From the NCBI GenBank assembly GCA_025602915.1, contig JAHLJZ010000077.1:47822-111821 (forward strand): DNA of 64,000 nucleotides, in the 5' to 3' direction. The stretch comes from Paraphysoderma sedebokerense (Eukaryota > Blastocladiomycota > Physodermatomycetes > Physodermatales > Physodermataceae). Positions within the stretch are counted from its first letter, which is position 1. Each line of letters starts with the position of its first letter. The position numbers and the translations under genes are program-made. Shown one piece after another: positions 51,683-63,641 of this stretch. Under the pieces are notes generated by a model. That model saw nothing but the letters and a program-made list of their open reading frames with translations. It did not search any database and was not told the DNA's origin.

Positions 51683-53049
51683 ATGTCATCAGACGAGTGC
51701 GCGGCCCTGGCTGAAATTCACAATGCTTTTAACCCTCGGGGCGGGGTCTTGCCGAGATGGTTTGGATATACTTTCACCCAATTTTGAATCAAAAACGTGG
51801 TTCAATTCACCAATTCATCACAGGACGACGACAGTACCGCCCGGTGGCTTCATTAATGGTACTTGCTGTGATTGGCAATGGCCGGTTGATCCTGGTCATA
51901 CTATCGGGGTTTGGTGTGACTCGACTCGAAGCACGGTTACTTACTTGTAAGCATCACCTTGTACCAAGTTGCATACATACACCGGCTATGAATGAGTATG
52001 GTAATTTTTAGCCTTATATTTTATTTAATCTTACAATTTCTAGGAAATTGCTTCGTATGCCAAATGAGTTTGCCTTGCGAGGGACAATTCCGCCTGACTC
52101 TATCGAGAAGTTGACGGGTCTACTCAGAATGTAAGTACAGACAAGTTATTCGTCTTCAATCATGAATATATATAACATGGTCCTGACGATCCTTTTGCGG
52201 TAAAGAGATTTGGGGGGAAACCCAATGACAGGAACTATGCCGCCACAGATCGGCAAATTATCTTCATTAACTCAAATGTAATGCTCTTTGAATCATCCGT
52301 TATCTTAAATGAGGATATCGCTAACTCTGGTCGCATGAGTAGTGAGATACAGCGTAATAGTATCTCTGGACCCTTACCCTCTGAGGTGGTGTCATTGACT
52401 AACCTGCAAGTACTGTAAGTAGCGCTTTCATTCTATCCACTTTGGAAGCGACATTATTGATGACTTGACTTTTGCTTAGGGCGATTGATAACAGTAAAAT
52501 GACAGGACTACCAAGGAATCTGGGATCTTTGAGTCTGCTTAGAGGAATAGATTGCTGGCTGGAAAATATTCAAGACACTTGCCGTCCTAACCCATACCCA
52601 TCGGCTTGTTCTCGTAATAACGTAAACACTCCTATCAACGCATTACCGCTTTGCTCACCCTACACAGAAACAATCTCCGCGACGGCTCCGCCAACACCGA
52701 CTGATATTCTTCCTACATCCATTCCATTTAGCACTCGTTCACTCACATCGGGCCCAACTGCCGTCGAGACAGGCACAGAGAACACCTCAATACCGGGTAT
52801 AAGTCAAGCATCGCTTACATCGCAGCAGAGGAAATATGTAGCATTCAGCTCTTTGTTGGGAATCATAGGTACTTTGCTTTCTTAGTATAATCCAAAAGTA
52901 AATTCATAACACCCCTGACCCCGCCCGTAGTCACTTTATTGCTCATACTTCTCGTTCTCCGTCGAAGACTACAAAATTGCGCGAATTCTGTACGCAACTT
53001 TGAAGTACAGGTGAAAAAAACAATCATATGTTCACGAGAGGAAAGCTGA
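51683..53049 (+). CDS. LRR3: leucine-rich-repeat single-pass membrane protein
   Basis: Seven exons (51683-51759, 51824-51946, 52044-52130, 52206-52277, 52343-52414, 52480-52868, 52931-53049) give 312 aa. N-cap: MSSDECAALAEIHNAFNPRG, NGTCCDWQWPVDPGHTIGVW and CDSTRSTVTYL. Repeats: ALRGTIPPDSIEKLTGL, MTGTMPPQIGKLSSLTQ, ISGPLPSEVVSLTNLQVL and MTGLPRNLGSLSLL. C-cap: CWLENIQDTCRPNPYPSACS. The stalk is Thr/Pro-rich. The membrane segment VTLLLILLVL is followed by RRRLQ. Exon 3 is 87 nt here, shared with LRR4 and LRR5, and 90 nt in LRR1 and LRR2. This suggests LRR3-5 form one subfamily. Confidence 0.87.
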
Positions 53050-53829
53050 ATGTTGTCGGTTCCTACTCCCATCTCTGCCGAAGAATTGTTTATATCATGC
53101 TCAAATAAATCGCAAGCGGGTTAGAACGTCCGTGTTACTCGGAAATTCCAACACAAGATCTCTTCCAATGAGGAAATTCGTACCAGTTTTGTAAATAGTG
53201 CATAAGATATAATATATATATGTTATCTGTTTCTTTATACCGTATTGCGTATAATAAATATTTGCGCTCAATTATCGCAATTTCAATATATGAAGTCAGT
53301 TATTTTGTCTGTATTTTGCCTTCATGGATTATATGTCCATTCCAATATCAATACCAATATGTAAAACAAAAAGAGTACTCTCAATTCGCATCTGCAATTC
53401 ATCTGTTTTGAAAAGAAAAATTCTCTTCGGAGAGCAAATTTTGTTTTCAGCAGGGTAAAACAGCTTCTTTTACAATGATAGACCTGAATAGGCAATCATA
53501 GGATTGTCCTTTAATTAAGTTAAGTTCTACCGCTTAAATTGCAACCTTGCAACTTGTTAGGGATGGTCAGTCAGTAGCTAGTCCGCTCCGTTGACGCTGT
53601 TGACTCTCTTCAGTCGTCACTTTCCGTGGATCGGTGCTTCCCGTCTCCCGACACGCTATTCCTCGCATTTATTCCACATATTTTCCGATTCAAGTTTTGC
53701 ATTGCTAATTTGCTACACTTTATGCCTTAAACGTTCTGTGTATCTTTAGTCTTCAGCGTTGAACTATTCATTCAATTTAACAAAGTTTTCGCTGCTACAT
53801 TACGTTGTTATTTCGCTTTAAACTCCATT
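53050..53829. promoter_or_regulatory. LRR3-LRR4 intergenic region
   Basis: Noncoding. At 53590-53640 it carries GTTGACGCTGTTGACTC and nearby GTCGTCACTT elements. Comparable GTTGACTC/TGACGC text occurs at 63420-63470, hinting at a shared upstream element. Confidence 0.35.
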
Positions 53830-55187
53830 ATGTCATCAAACGAATGTGCTGCCCTCGCCGAGATTCACAATGCGTTCAACCCAGAGGGGGTTGTCTTGCC
53901 CAAATGGTTTGAATACATAATTCAAAATAATCAGACGACATTGCTTAAGTCTTTCCAAATCGCTCACAGGACGACAACTATACCGCCGGGAGGTTTCGTC
54001 AATGGTAGCTGTTGTGACTGGCAATGGCCAATCAACAGTGACTTCACCTACGGTGTCTCTTGTGACTCATCACGAAGTACAGTCACATACTTGTAAGTAG
54101 CTGTAAGCCTGATATAGCATGAAGTATTCGGCGGCGGATGACTTCGTATACCGATACATGCTTAAATATCCTTCAATCTCTTTAGGCGACTGAACGAACT
54201 TCCCAATGGTTATGCTTTAAGAGGAACTATACCACCCGACGCCATTGCATATTTAACCGGATTAAGAGGATTGTACGTATCAGCTGTCCTTGAAACAATC
54301 TCAGTTCTGGCATAACTTAATAATGATTACTAAATCGGCAGAGAAATCGGCGGGAATCCAATGACAGGAACTATACCGCCACAACTTGGCCAATTGACGT
54401 CATTAACTATTCTGTAAGTTATGCCTATTGATTTTCAAAACCATTGCCACATTTTTAATATGTATTTTGGAACATTTAGCCACATACAGCGTAATAGTAT
54501 ATCTGGTGCCTTGCCTTCCGAGATCGCACTATTGACTAGCTTGAATGTATTGTATGTTGAAAGATTTTTTTTGTCACTTGCGTCATGTGTTGATAACTGT
54601 TAATCGCATATTTTAATACAGTGCGATTGATAACAGCAAAATTACCCGTCTACCCAGAAATTTTGGATTGCTAACTGCTCTTGATGGCATCAATTGCTGG
54701 CTAGAGGGAGTTTATGACACCTGCCGTCCAAACCCTTATCCAGAAGCGTGTCTAGCGAACAACGTAAATACCTACATGAACTCACTCACGCCTTGTCCCC
54801 TCTACACAGTGACGACCAATAGTGTATCACCGACAAATATCGTTTCATACACATCTACTACAATCCAAACGACCTCTTCAATTGATTCATTTACAACTCG
54901 TTCCATAACCGTCGGCCCGACATCTACAGAGACTAGCATACAGAGAATTCAAAATCTAAACCAAAATCAACCTTCGGTAATTACTCGCCAACAGAAATAT
55001 ATCATCTTCAGCTCTTTGTTGGGCGTCATATGTAAGCTGTTTACTGTTCTCATGCCAATACACCTACCAAACCACATTGCTCACCATTCACACTGCAGTC
55101 ACATTATTCATTCTGCTTTCCATTCTCCGACGACGGCTTCAATCACGTGTAAAATTGGCGCAGAAAGTTGACCCCGCTCCGCAGTAA
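53830..55187 (+). CDS. LRR4: leucine-rich-repeat single-pass membrane protein
   Basis: Seven exons (53830-53906, 53970-54092, 54186-54272, 54342-54413, 54480-54551, 54622-55031, 55099-55187) give 309 aa. N-cap: MSSNECAALAEIHNAFNPEG, NGSCCDWQWPINSDFTYGVS and CDSSRSTVTYL. Repeats: ALRGTIPPDAIAYLTGL, MTGTIPPQLGQLTSLTIL, ISGALPSEIALLTSLNVL and ITRLPRNFGLLTAL. C-cap: CWLEGVYDTCRPNPYPEACL. A Ser/Thr stalk, membrane segment (FTLFILLSIL) and RRRLQSR follow. Protein wording in the stalk (DSFTTRSITVGPTSTET) is nearly the same as in LRR5 (ESFTTRSITVGPTSLET), so these neighbours are probably the most recent duplicates. Confidence 0.87.
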
Positions 55188-56491
55188 AACTAATTCTATC
55201 TAGACAACCTGTGATATGGAAATAAACTTCCATTCAGTATTATTTGTATGACCATTAGAAATTTAGATGTAGATTAGGAATTTAATGCTTCATGTCACGT
55301 GCCCAGTATTGTCTCCTTTCTGGAAAGATAGTTTTAGGTCGTAAGAATTTATCTCTTTCTTCAAGTTGTAGTTTTAATGTAAAGCCCACAAAAAAGTAAT
55401 CATCTTAATAATTTACAATATAATTCTCCAAAGAAACATTACTCATTCGCTTGAAGGAACCTGTCACTATTCATTAAGGTATTTTATTTGAAATACATAA
55501 TTAGATTTCTCAGCGTGGAATGACACATGTATCTAAGCTGAATTTAAGAACCAACACCGAGAATATTGCATTATTGTTTAAGTTGTAAATTCCTGAAATA
55601 GAAGTCGCTAGAGACTGACTCATGCTTTCCATTGCAAACAACATGGACTCGCAATGTCTAACGACAACCTGTACAACTGTTATCTATGGGTTTAAAAAAT
55701 TACTATTATAATATAGCGTGTGGACGTCGTTGTGGGTATGATTGAATTAGAAATGAAATGAACTCATTTGTCTCACAATCACGCCAGAATGACTTAAGAG
55801 ATAAATGCAACTTTCTTTCATCATTACATTCTTTCTAAATACTTGTCTGATTCGTAGAAAAATATCAGCTGATCGAGTGTGTTTGCAAGATTTGTCATTT
55901 CTTACTTCCTCCAAATCACTTCAGTTATAGTTAAACTGAAAGAACACGTTTAATGGTAATAGATTTACAGAGTGAACAACGCAAAACTACATAATCGAAA
56001 CTGGCGAATTTTAGGAGCATAATTGAATTAGTTATGAACGAGCTACTAAGGGCATTCGACCGTCCATCAACTACCATGTCCCCTTTCGTTAACATATATA
56101 CATATCCACTGAACTTCAGTATAAGCCTAGGTCAAAGACTCAAAAGATGGCTGTTACTGCCTTGAGGCGACTGTCCAGAGCTAACTGCCAAGTGCCAAAT
56201 GTAGTAACACTGCAATGTCAATTCGGACAACCACGATTCGCGCTTTGCGAGTTGTCCGCGAGACTGCGAGTTTTGCTTGACCGGATAGACTTGATAGATC
56301 GCCTCCCAGCAGCCACCGGCAGTGTCGCGTTTGTCGCCAGCTATTCCAAACTTGCCGACTCGTGTTTTGCGTCTCAACTTCAACACCTTAAAATTTCGGC
56401 GTAGTCTACTAGCGGTCTATTAATTTCTTCAGCTTGGCAAAAATTCTGACCATAAAGTATTTAGCTGGCTCTTTTTTACTAGAACATCCAA
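55188..56491. other. LRR4-LRR5 intergenic region
   Basis: AT-rich noncoding to about 56120. From 56147 to 56404 a GC-richer block has open frames on both strands with no recognisable product, so I treat it as noncoding. Confidence 0.35.
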
Positions 56492-57844
56492 ATGTCGTCA
56501 AAGGAATGTGCTGTCCTAGCCGAAATTCATAATGCTTTAAACCCAGCTGGCGGTGTCTTGCCAAAATGGTTTAAATTCAGTTTCAATTTGTCCCTGCAGA
56601 AAAGCGGGTGCTAAATTTTTCTTGCTCCACAGGACGACCACAGTACCGCCTGGCGGCTTCGTCAATGGCAGTTGCTGTAATTGGCAGTGGACAATCAACT
56701 CTGCATTTACATACGGGGTCTCATGTGACCCAACTCGAAGCACGGTCACACGCTTGTAAGTAATTCCTTAAACTTGGCCACGACGAGATTCACGATTTGC
56801 GAAGCATGTTATGTTGACAAAGATATGACCTGACAAACTCAAACCATCGTTAGACGTTTAGGCGGACTTCCTAATGGTTATGGCTTACGAGGAACTATTC
56901 CACCAGATGCGATAGTACATTTAACAGGGTTGCAAGGGATGTAAGTTCACAAACAGCTATTTTTATCTAAGTAATGGTGATATATATGGTTAACGTGATT
57001 TTTCTGATGGAATGTAAGAGAAATACAGGACAATGATTTAGCCGGCACAATACCCCCCCAACTTGGTGCATTGACATCATTGACCGATATGTTAGCATCA
57101 GCAATTGTTTTTTCAGAGAAAATTAATATAAATCTAAGCTGTTCTTCCTGTCCCATAGCCGTATGCACCGCAATATTTTATCCGGTTCACTGCCTTCAGA
57201 AATTGCAGCTTTGACAAATTTGAGAATATTGTATGTGTTTTATATTCCAAACCAACAGTATTATTTTACAATTTAACATCTCCACTCATTTTGGAAAAGC
57301 GCTATTGACAACAATCGAATCACTGGATTACCCAGAAACTTTGGATCTCTAACTGCTCTTGGGAACAATTGTTGGCTAGAGGATGTCCAAGATACTTGTC
57401 GTCCGAACCCATATCCTTCCGCATGTTTAGCGAACAGTTTAAATACTCCTATGAACACATTGCCGCCTTGTCCTCTGTATACAGAAACAGCAAGCACGGT
57501 CACTTTGACCAGTTCTGTCCTCCAAACAACTACCGCATCCAAAACCCTGTCGTCGTCGGAGTCATTCACCACTCGATCTATTACAGTTGGCCCGACTTCC
57601 TTGGAGACCAACACAGCGACAGCTCATATTCCAAGTCAATCTCAACCGTCGGTTATAACTCGTCAGCAGCGATACATAATTTTCGGCTTTTTGTTAGGAG
57701 TTTTAGGTAAATCGTGGGACTTCCTCCGACCTCCATTCAGTTACTGATATTTGCTTCTTATTCCAAATTACAGTTACGTTATTCCTTATGCTGACAATTC
57801 TCCGCCGACGGCTTAGAGTCCACGCAAAGTCGATACGGCGGTAG
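56492..57844 (+). CDS. LRR5: leucine-rich-repeat single-pass membrane protein
   Basis: Seven exons (56492-56568, 56633-56755, 56854-56940, 57019-57090, 57159-57230, 57300-57706, 57774-57844) give 302 aa. N-cap: MSSKECAVLAEIHNALNPAG, NGSCCNWQWTINSAFTYGVS and CDPTRSTVTRL. Repeats: GLRGTIPPDAIVHLTGLQGM, LAGTIPPQLGALTSLTDM, LSGSLPSEIAALTNLRIL and ITGLPRNFGSLTAL. C-cap: CWLEDVQDTCRPNPYPSACL. The membrane segment VTLFLMLTIL is followed by RRRLRVHAKSIRR, the shortest tail of the five. The first-exon Trp codon is split by intron 1, as in all copies. Confidence 0.87.
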
Positions 57845-58689
57845 TGTGTACACAATAATTTAACCGGACTTTTGAATGACACAGAGCACTTATGGCATAT
57901 CTCTGCCATGTCATGTGTGGCAATATTTGTCAGTACGGTTATCGCTTTTGGTAAAATTCACATACAGCATTAGATTAGGGACTTAGGGCGTTTCTTCTAT
58001 TAGCTCGGGATGGTTAAAAAATCCGAAAAGTGGTACTGTTACTTCTTATATTAGCTTGTAAATTGTTGTTACGTAACCTAATGTGGCAGTCCAACTGATT
58101 TTGGTAGAATTTACTGTATTACACTTTTTGATTGTAGATTATGTGGTATAGTAGTCTGTAGTTAAAAATACAACCAAACCTACACGTTTGAAAGCTTAGA
58201 TAAACTCATAGTTCTACAAGAATACTCTGTGATATTGCAAGTATTCTCGAATATCTTCATTCATAAGTATACAAAATTGTCACTCTTAGCGCGTCTAATG
58301 GAATTCAAGACGGAGCAGGGACGAGGTCACGAGGACAATTGAATGTGAGTAGCGGATGGCGCTGACAGAGTGACAGGGACGTAATGTTTAACCAATGCCT
58401 CCTAAGTGTTCTAGGCAACATGATCACCCGAATATGATGATAGCTATAGAGGAGATTCGAGAGCGATCCGAAAAGTGATGTTTCCGTAGTGTCATTTTCT
58501 GCGATGCGCGATTTGTATCCAGAAAGTGTCAAGCAGCTCAACTCATGCGGTTTTAAGTGGGAGTCAGAACTGGTGACAGAACGCGCGTCCACACTGGAGA
58601 CACGTCCTCTTCCTAAGTTCCTAGGTTTCGTAATTGAGAATTTTCAAATTCTAACTCTGACTTAATGCACATCAAATTTTCAGTGACCA
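57845..58689. promoter_or_regulatory. LRR5-REC3 intergenic region
   Basis: Noncoding, AT-rich in the first half. No assignable element. Confidence 0.35.
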
Positions 58690-61600
58690 ATGTCTAAGAA
58701 TTATCTACAATCTTTGCTATTCTATGCACTTTGCTTCTGTTTGTGCTGGGATGTCCTCTTCAAAAACTCCAGAGTCGCTGCCCAACCTGCCCCAGTTCTT
58801 AACAGCTTATATCCCCGACGTATTCCAAGTACAGTTGGCTACGTCGTCCTTGAAGGGAGCAATTTTGGAACCAACATTAGCAATATAGCAGTCACTTTTT
58901 CATCGACTAGCGGTAATAGCTCACCCTGTTCGTCATTAAACCAGCCCTTCCCGTCATATTTGAATTGGTGAGTAAATTCATTTGTACATATCCATTTGTA
59001 AGCGCCTGCAAGTGACACAATGTTTCATTCTTTAGCTCTCTTTCTTTACCGAACAACCTCAGCAATAGCACGTCGTACAACATATTCATTTCTGTTGGTT
59101 CGCAAAATTCCAATTCACTTCCCTTTCAGACGGGTGCTTTCAACACAGCGCCACTCATTCGAGATGCAGATTTTGTTATGATTAACAAGGCATATATGAC
59201 AATTTACATAAACGCTGTCGACCCAGACGACAATTCAGAACTGAGCCGATTCTTAGCTATCAAGCCACCTGGAAATGGAACAACTGTGCCAGCAATGATT
59301 GCATCCTCCCCTGCTTTCCGGGTTTTCAATACAGATAGGACTATACGATATACGCCAAATGCTAATTTCATCGGTATAGATTCATTTCAAGTACAAGGTG
59401 AAGTCCATTTGACTAGTGCATGAAAATCATCTCATGGTTTGCGACTAACTCACAATCCATATTTGTAGCTTTGGACCAATTCAATGCTAGTGAGTAGAAA
59501 AAAACATTGACTGTTTTAATACGAAAATGACTCACATAAGAACTTCAGCTTCGTTTACAGCTACAATTTCTGTCTCAGTTCCTCGCATACGTACAATTCA
59601 CCCCGGAACTTTAGGCCCAATTACGTTGAACTTATGTCCTGACGATACCTGCGTAGAAGCTGTAAATGCAACAATTAAAGCTATACCTCGCGGTACGCTT
59701 CGGATGATCAAGGGCTCTTCTTCGGTACCGATTGCTTCGACCCCCTACTTCGTTGAAATCGACTCAGCAACTCGGTTTGAATACTCTGCACGCGACAGTG
59801 TCAGATATATAGAAACAAGTCTGACATATAAACTTGCGAATGAGAACTTTGATAACACATTAGTGTTAATCGCTGGGTCTCTATCCGCCAAAAACGTACA
59901 AATCAAGACGAAAGAAGGAACACCAGTTGTGATCACCCTTCAATGCGACGATTTTCCGCTTGAGGCAGTGACATTTGGGTATTCATTGACGTCCAGCCCC
60001 GACAATTCAAAAGGGGATTTTTTTCAGTATAACGGTGATTTTAATTCATCCAACAACGAAATTAGTCGTATCAATGGAACTCGCCTCCGGATTAACGATG
60101 GAAACGGCAGAATGTACTTTAATCCTCGAGAAAATTACACGGGAATTTTTGAGGTGCAATATACTTGCTCCGGTTGGTCAGACATCTTGTTTGATTTTAC
60201 TACAGGTTTGAATTAATGCAAGCATGTAGATCAATACGGTCGAATATCTCCGGCTGCTTCCGTAAAAATTACTGTTACCCCCGTATTGAATTGCAAACGT
60301 AAAACCGATATACAGAGTATTTTAGTTATAGGAGCGAATCGGGATTTCGATCGCGACGGGTAAGTTTCGACAAGATCACAATTCCTCGGCAAAAAAAATC
60401 TCAATGGTGACGATTGACACATTCTGTGCAGAATATTGTTCCGGTTTCTATCAGTTCCCGAGGAAGGTATTTTTGTTCGGCCAGGGTTAAATCGCTCTCC
60501 AATTAGGGCGGGTGATGTTGTCGACGTAACAGCTGTGCAGTATATTACCAATATTACGGGTGGAAGGTTTCTACGATTTTACTGTTTTTGGTTAACCAAT
60601 GACAAAAAGCTGAAATCAGTTTGTAGCATTCTTGGTGGAAATTTTACATATGTCGCCGTCAACCGGTTCAACGACTCATCAGACCCATGCACTGTTCAAT
60701 TTGTGGTCTCTTGCGCACCTCTCTATCTGAATATTTATGATCCATCCACCACGCAAAACTGTGTCGAATGTCCCAGCGGGGCAGTTTGCAGGTTATTATT
60801 CAATTTGTATTATTGTTCTACTTCAACTGGAACCTTGCTAACTTACTTTCATATCAGTTTTAATGGAATCAGGAAACCTTACGCTGCCGCAGGGTATGTG
60901 GAAGCTGTTCCAGTTGTTTGCAGACGCAGACCCTCACATCTCATGCTCCTGTAGTTTTTGGTACAATTCCGAAGAGCAGCTTTTTTTGCCGTGTATTCCA
61001 GTATGACAACAGTTCATTATGATCGACCATTTATATCATTAACGCTGACAAATGTTTCAACCCATTAGAGAACAGCATGTCCCGGTGAGCCAGATCGTAG
61101 CTGCGCTGAAGGGTATCAAGGGACCCGTAAGTGACTCTTTTGTGACAATTGATTGCTGCATTGTGAATTAATACGGATCAAATTCATGTGCAGGATGTGC
61201 TGAATGTGCCACGAATTACTATAAGTTAAATAACCAATGCGTATCCTGCACAGAGACAGAAGTAGAATTCATTCTATTGATTTCCGCATGCATTATTTTT
61301 GGTGCTCTCCTTTGGTATACCTTCTGGAGTTTGGTGGGAAAATCACAAGGGTATAAGATTTTCACTCTATCAGCGATATTCTGCTTTTGCTGGTTCGCGA
61401 GATCTAACAATAAACACTGCAGGCTCGGAATCTTCAACATCACTTGTAACTTCATCCAAACGGCCCTCATTCTTCGAAACATAAAAATGAATTGGCCATC
61501 TGAAATACAAAGCGTTCTCGACTACTTTTCCTTTTTTAATTTTAATTTGGAGCTGAGTTCACCAGAATGTCTGGTAGAAGAATACCTCAACTTCAGCGTT

Positions 61601-63056
61601 AAAATGAAAATGGCCTTATCTATTCCATTGATCCTCATGGGGATCCTCTTCGCTACTATTCTACTCTATTTTATGTTCAGTCTGGTCATACGTCTATTGC
61701 AAAAAAAAGGGTGGATCAGTTCTAATGATACAAATCGTACTCACACAGACATGCCAAAAGATTCAGAATTCAGAGGGAAACGACACATTAGTAGAACATT
61801 TATAATAATATTTAATTCGTCCCTCTCATTGGTATATAATACTGTCGCATCGTATTCATTAGCGTACGTGATTAATTTTATATTTTTAACAAAAACGGGA
61901 CATCTTGTATTGACAAATTCGTCTTCACGTTTAGACTATTCGACTGCACTCAAGAAGGGGACGGATTTTACTATTTAGGTATGTTGCAATGTGATTTAAC
62001 GAGAATTGTGCAAATCACTGACATTGAATTTGTGGAATTCAATAATCACATTTCCAGATAGGTGTGTATTCTAACTCAGTGAAACTTAGCTCGAAACCCT
62101 GAACTCACGGTTTCTACAGTGATCCCAGTTTACGTTGCTATGAGGATTGGTGGTATGCCGATTTAAAATTCGCAATTTCAGGAATAGTGTAAGTGCCGTT
62201 CTCTTATAGTCACAGTTGCAATTTCTCTACGGTGACTGAGCATGTTTTACCTTCAAAAAGTTTCTACGTCCTAGGAATCCCGGTCTATTTTGGTGTAATA
62301 TTGTACTTTTCGCGGCGGGAAGCTTCACCAGGAAGCTTCTGGGGCAGTTTTCAAAACTATTGTAACGTAATAGCCACAAGTGATACAAGTTATAAATCAA
62401 ACCGCACAGGATTTATGCTTTTACAATTTTTCCATAAATTGATGCTGATTTCTATCTCCATGTTCTTCACGCGGTAAGATTTCATTATTTCAGTTAATTC
62501 AGTGACTTGATGGTGTAGGTATGAGACAACTTAACTAACATTATTAAAATTAGATATCTCTCGTTTCAGATTCTTCTTAGTATTTACAGTTTGATGATTA
62601 CCTTTATCATGACATTAAAATATCAACCATATGTCCACGATTCACTAAACTATCTCGAGGTTCATTCTATCGGTAGTAACATCGTGTTATTGACGTCGGG
62701 CTTGCTATTTTACAATGATCAGTGCGTATTCCATCCGCATCGTCACTTCAAAGCACACTTCAATTGTCCGAATTTTCCAAGATTACTAACATATTTGCAT
62801 TATTTATGAATTTAGGTTAACCCCAGCATTGAAAGCCATCGCAATTGATGCTGTGATTGTCGTAATTCTCGGGTTTATTTTAGCCGCAATCTTTGCAGCT
62901 GGATATGAAGTAAAACTAGGATTTAGCCGCCGAATGGCAAAATATAAATCTGTGGACAATCTGTCCCAAAAGGCGCCCAAGGAATCGATCCTTTTAGTAC
63001 AAAAATCATCTGAATATTTATCGCGATTTCGTAATAATTCGAGACAGCGAAAATAA
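58690..63056 (+). CDS. REC3: IPT/TIG-like ectodomain receptor with multi-pass membrane module
   Basis: Eighteen exons in one frame give 1063 aa: 58690-58967, 59036-59397, 59469-59489, 59549-60172, 60230-60359, 60432-60566, 60627-60791, 60858-60893, 60955-61000, 61069-61126, 61194-61350, 61423-61863, 61935-61978, 62058-62061, 62120-62188, 62261-62473, 62554-62721, 62816-63056. The signal peptide ends VAAQ. IPT-like: GYVVLEGSNFGTNISNIAV. Ectodomain: YTPNANFIGIDSFQVQ and NGRMYFNPRENYTGIFEVQY. Neck: CVECPSGAVC, ACPGEPDRSCAEGYQGT and CAECATNYYKLNNQCVSC. Membrane module: KMNWPSEIQSVLDYFSFFNF, LSSPECLVEEY, LFDCTQEGDGFYYL-D-S-DPSLRCYEDWWY and YVLGIPVYFGVILYFSR. The C-tail is short and basic. REC3 follows three consecutive LRR genes. 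Confidence 0.87.
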
Positions 63057-63641
63057 AATCAAGAAAAAAAAGTAGTATTGGGAAGATCAACGAAAACCCA
63101 TGCAAAGTATGTGTCATAAGGATGTTGCATTAGCCTTGATGCAAGTATCATTTAATTATTGCTTACTGTATATGTAATGTGTATGAACAGAATATATTAA
63201 ATAAATTTTGCAGACAGTGAAAATGTGGCGCAACTACATTTGTGGTTTTAAATAAGCAAAATATTGTTTATTTGAAGCCAGGGCATTTGTACAACTTCTG
63301 GTTCTTTCGTCGGGCGGTGACGCAATTTCTTAGTGTCAAATGACAACAAATATGTCGACATCATTCCTTTTATTTAAATCTATCTTCCCCTCGACTAACT
63401 ATGTTCACTACTGACTAAAGTGTTGACTCATGCTGACGCTCACGTTACACAGTCGTTGACTCGTTACACACGTTGCAATGACAATTGACAGAATGTGTAA
63501 ATCTTAGTTAAATCTTTCTTTCAAAATCTAGCCACATTCGGAATCGCCGCCCTGCCAAATATATTCGCAGCCTGGAGCCCTGGAAGTGCCCTGGACCATT
63601 CCGTCAGGCATTGTTTCGACAGTGTTTCGACATTTCGCGAT
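63057..63641. promoter_or_regulatory. 3' flank of REC3, possibly promoter of a further cluster member
   Basis: Noncoding. Positions 63420-63475 hold repeated GTTGACTC, TGACGC and CGTTACAC elements similar to those upstream of LRR4. A TGACTCA site (AP-1/Gcn4-type) is visible at about 63424-63430. No gene follows inside the window. Confidence 0.3.

Noticed and set aside
56147-56404. Overlapping open frames on both strands before LRR5
   Set aside because: Both strands open equally through base composition alone; no motif or signal.
36708-57844. Plant contamination as the source of the LRR genes
   Set aside because: They alternate with the REC genes and share the intron size and style of neighbouring fungal-type genes in one contiguous stretch.
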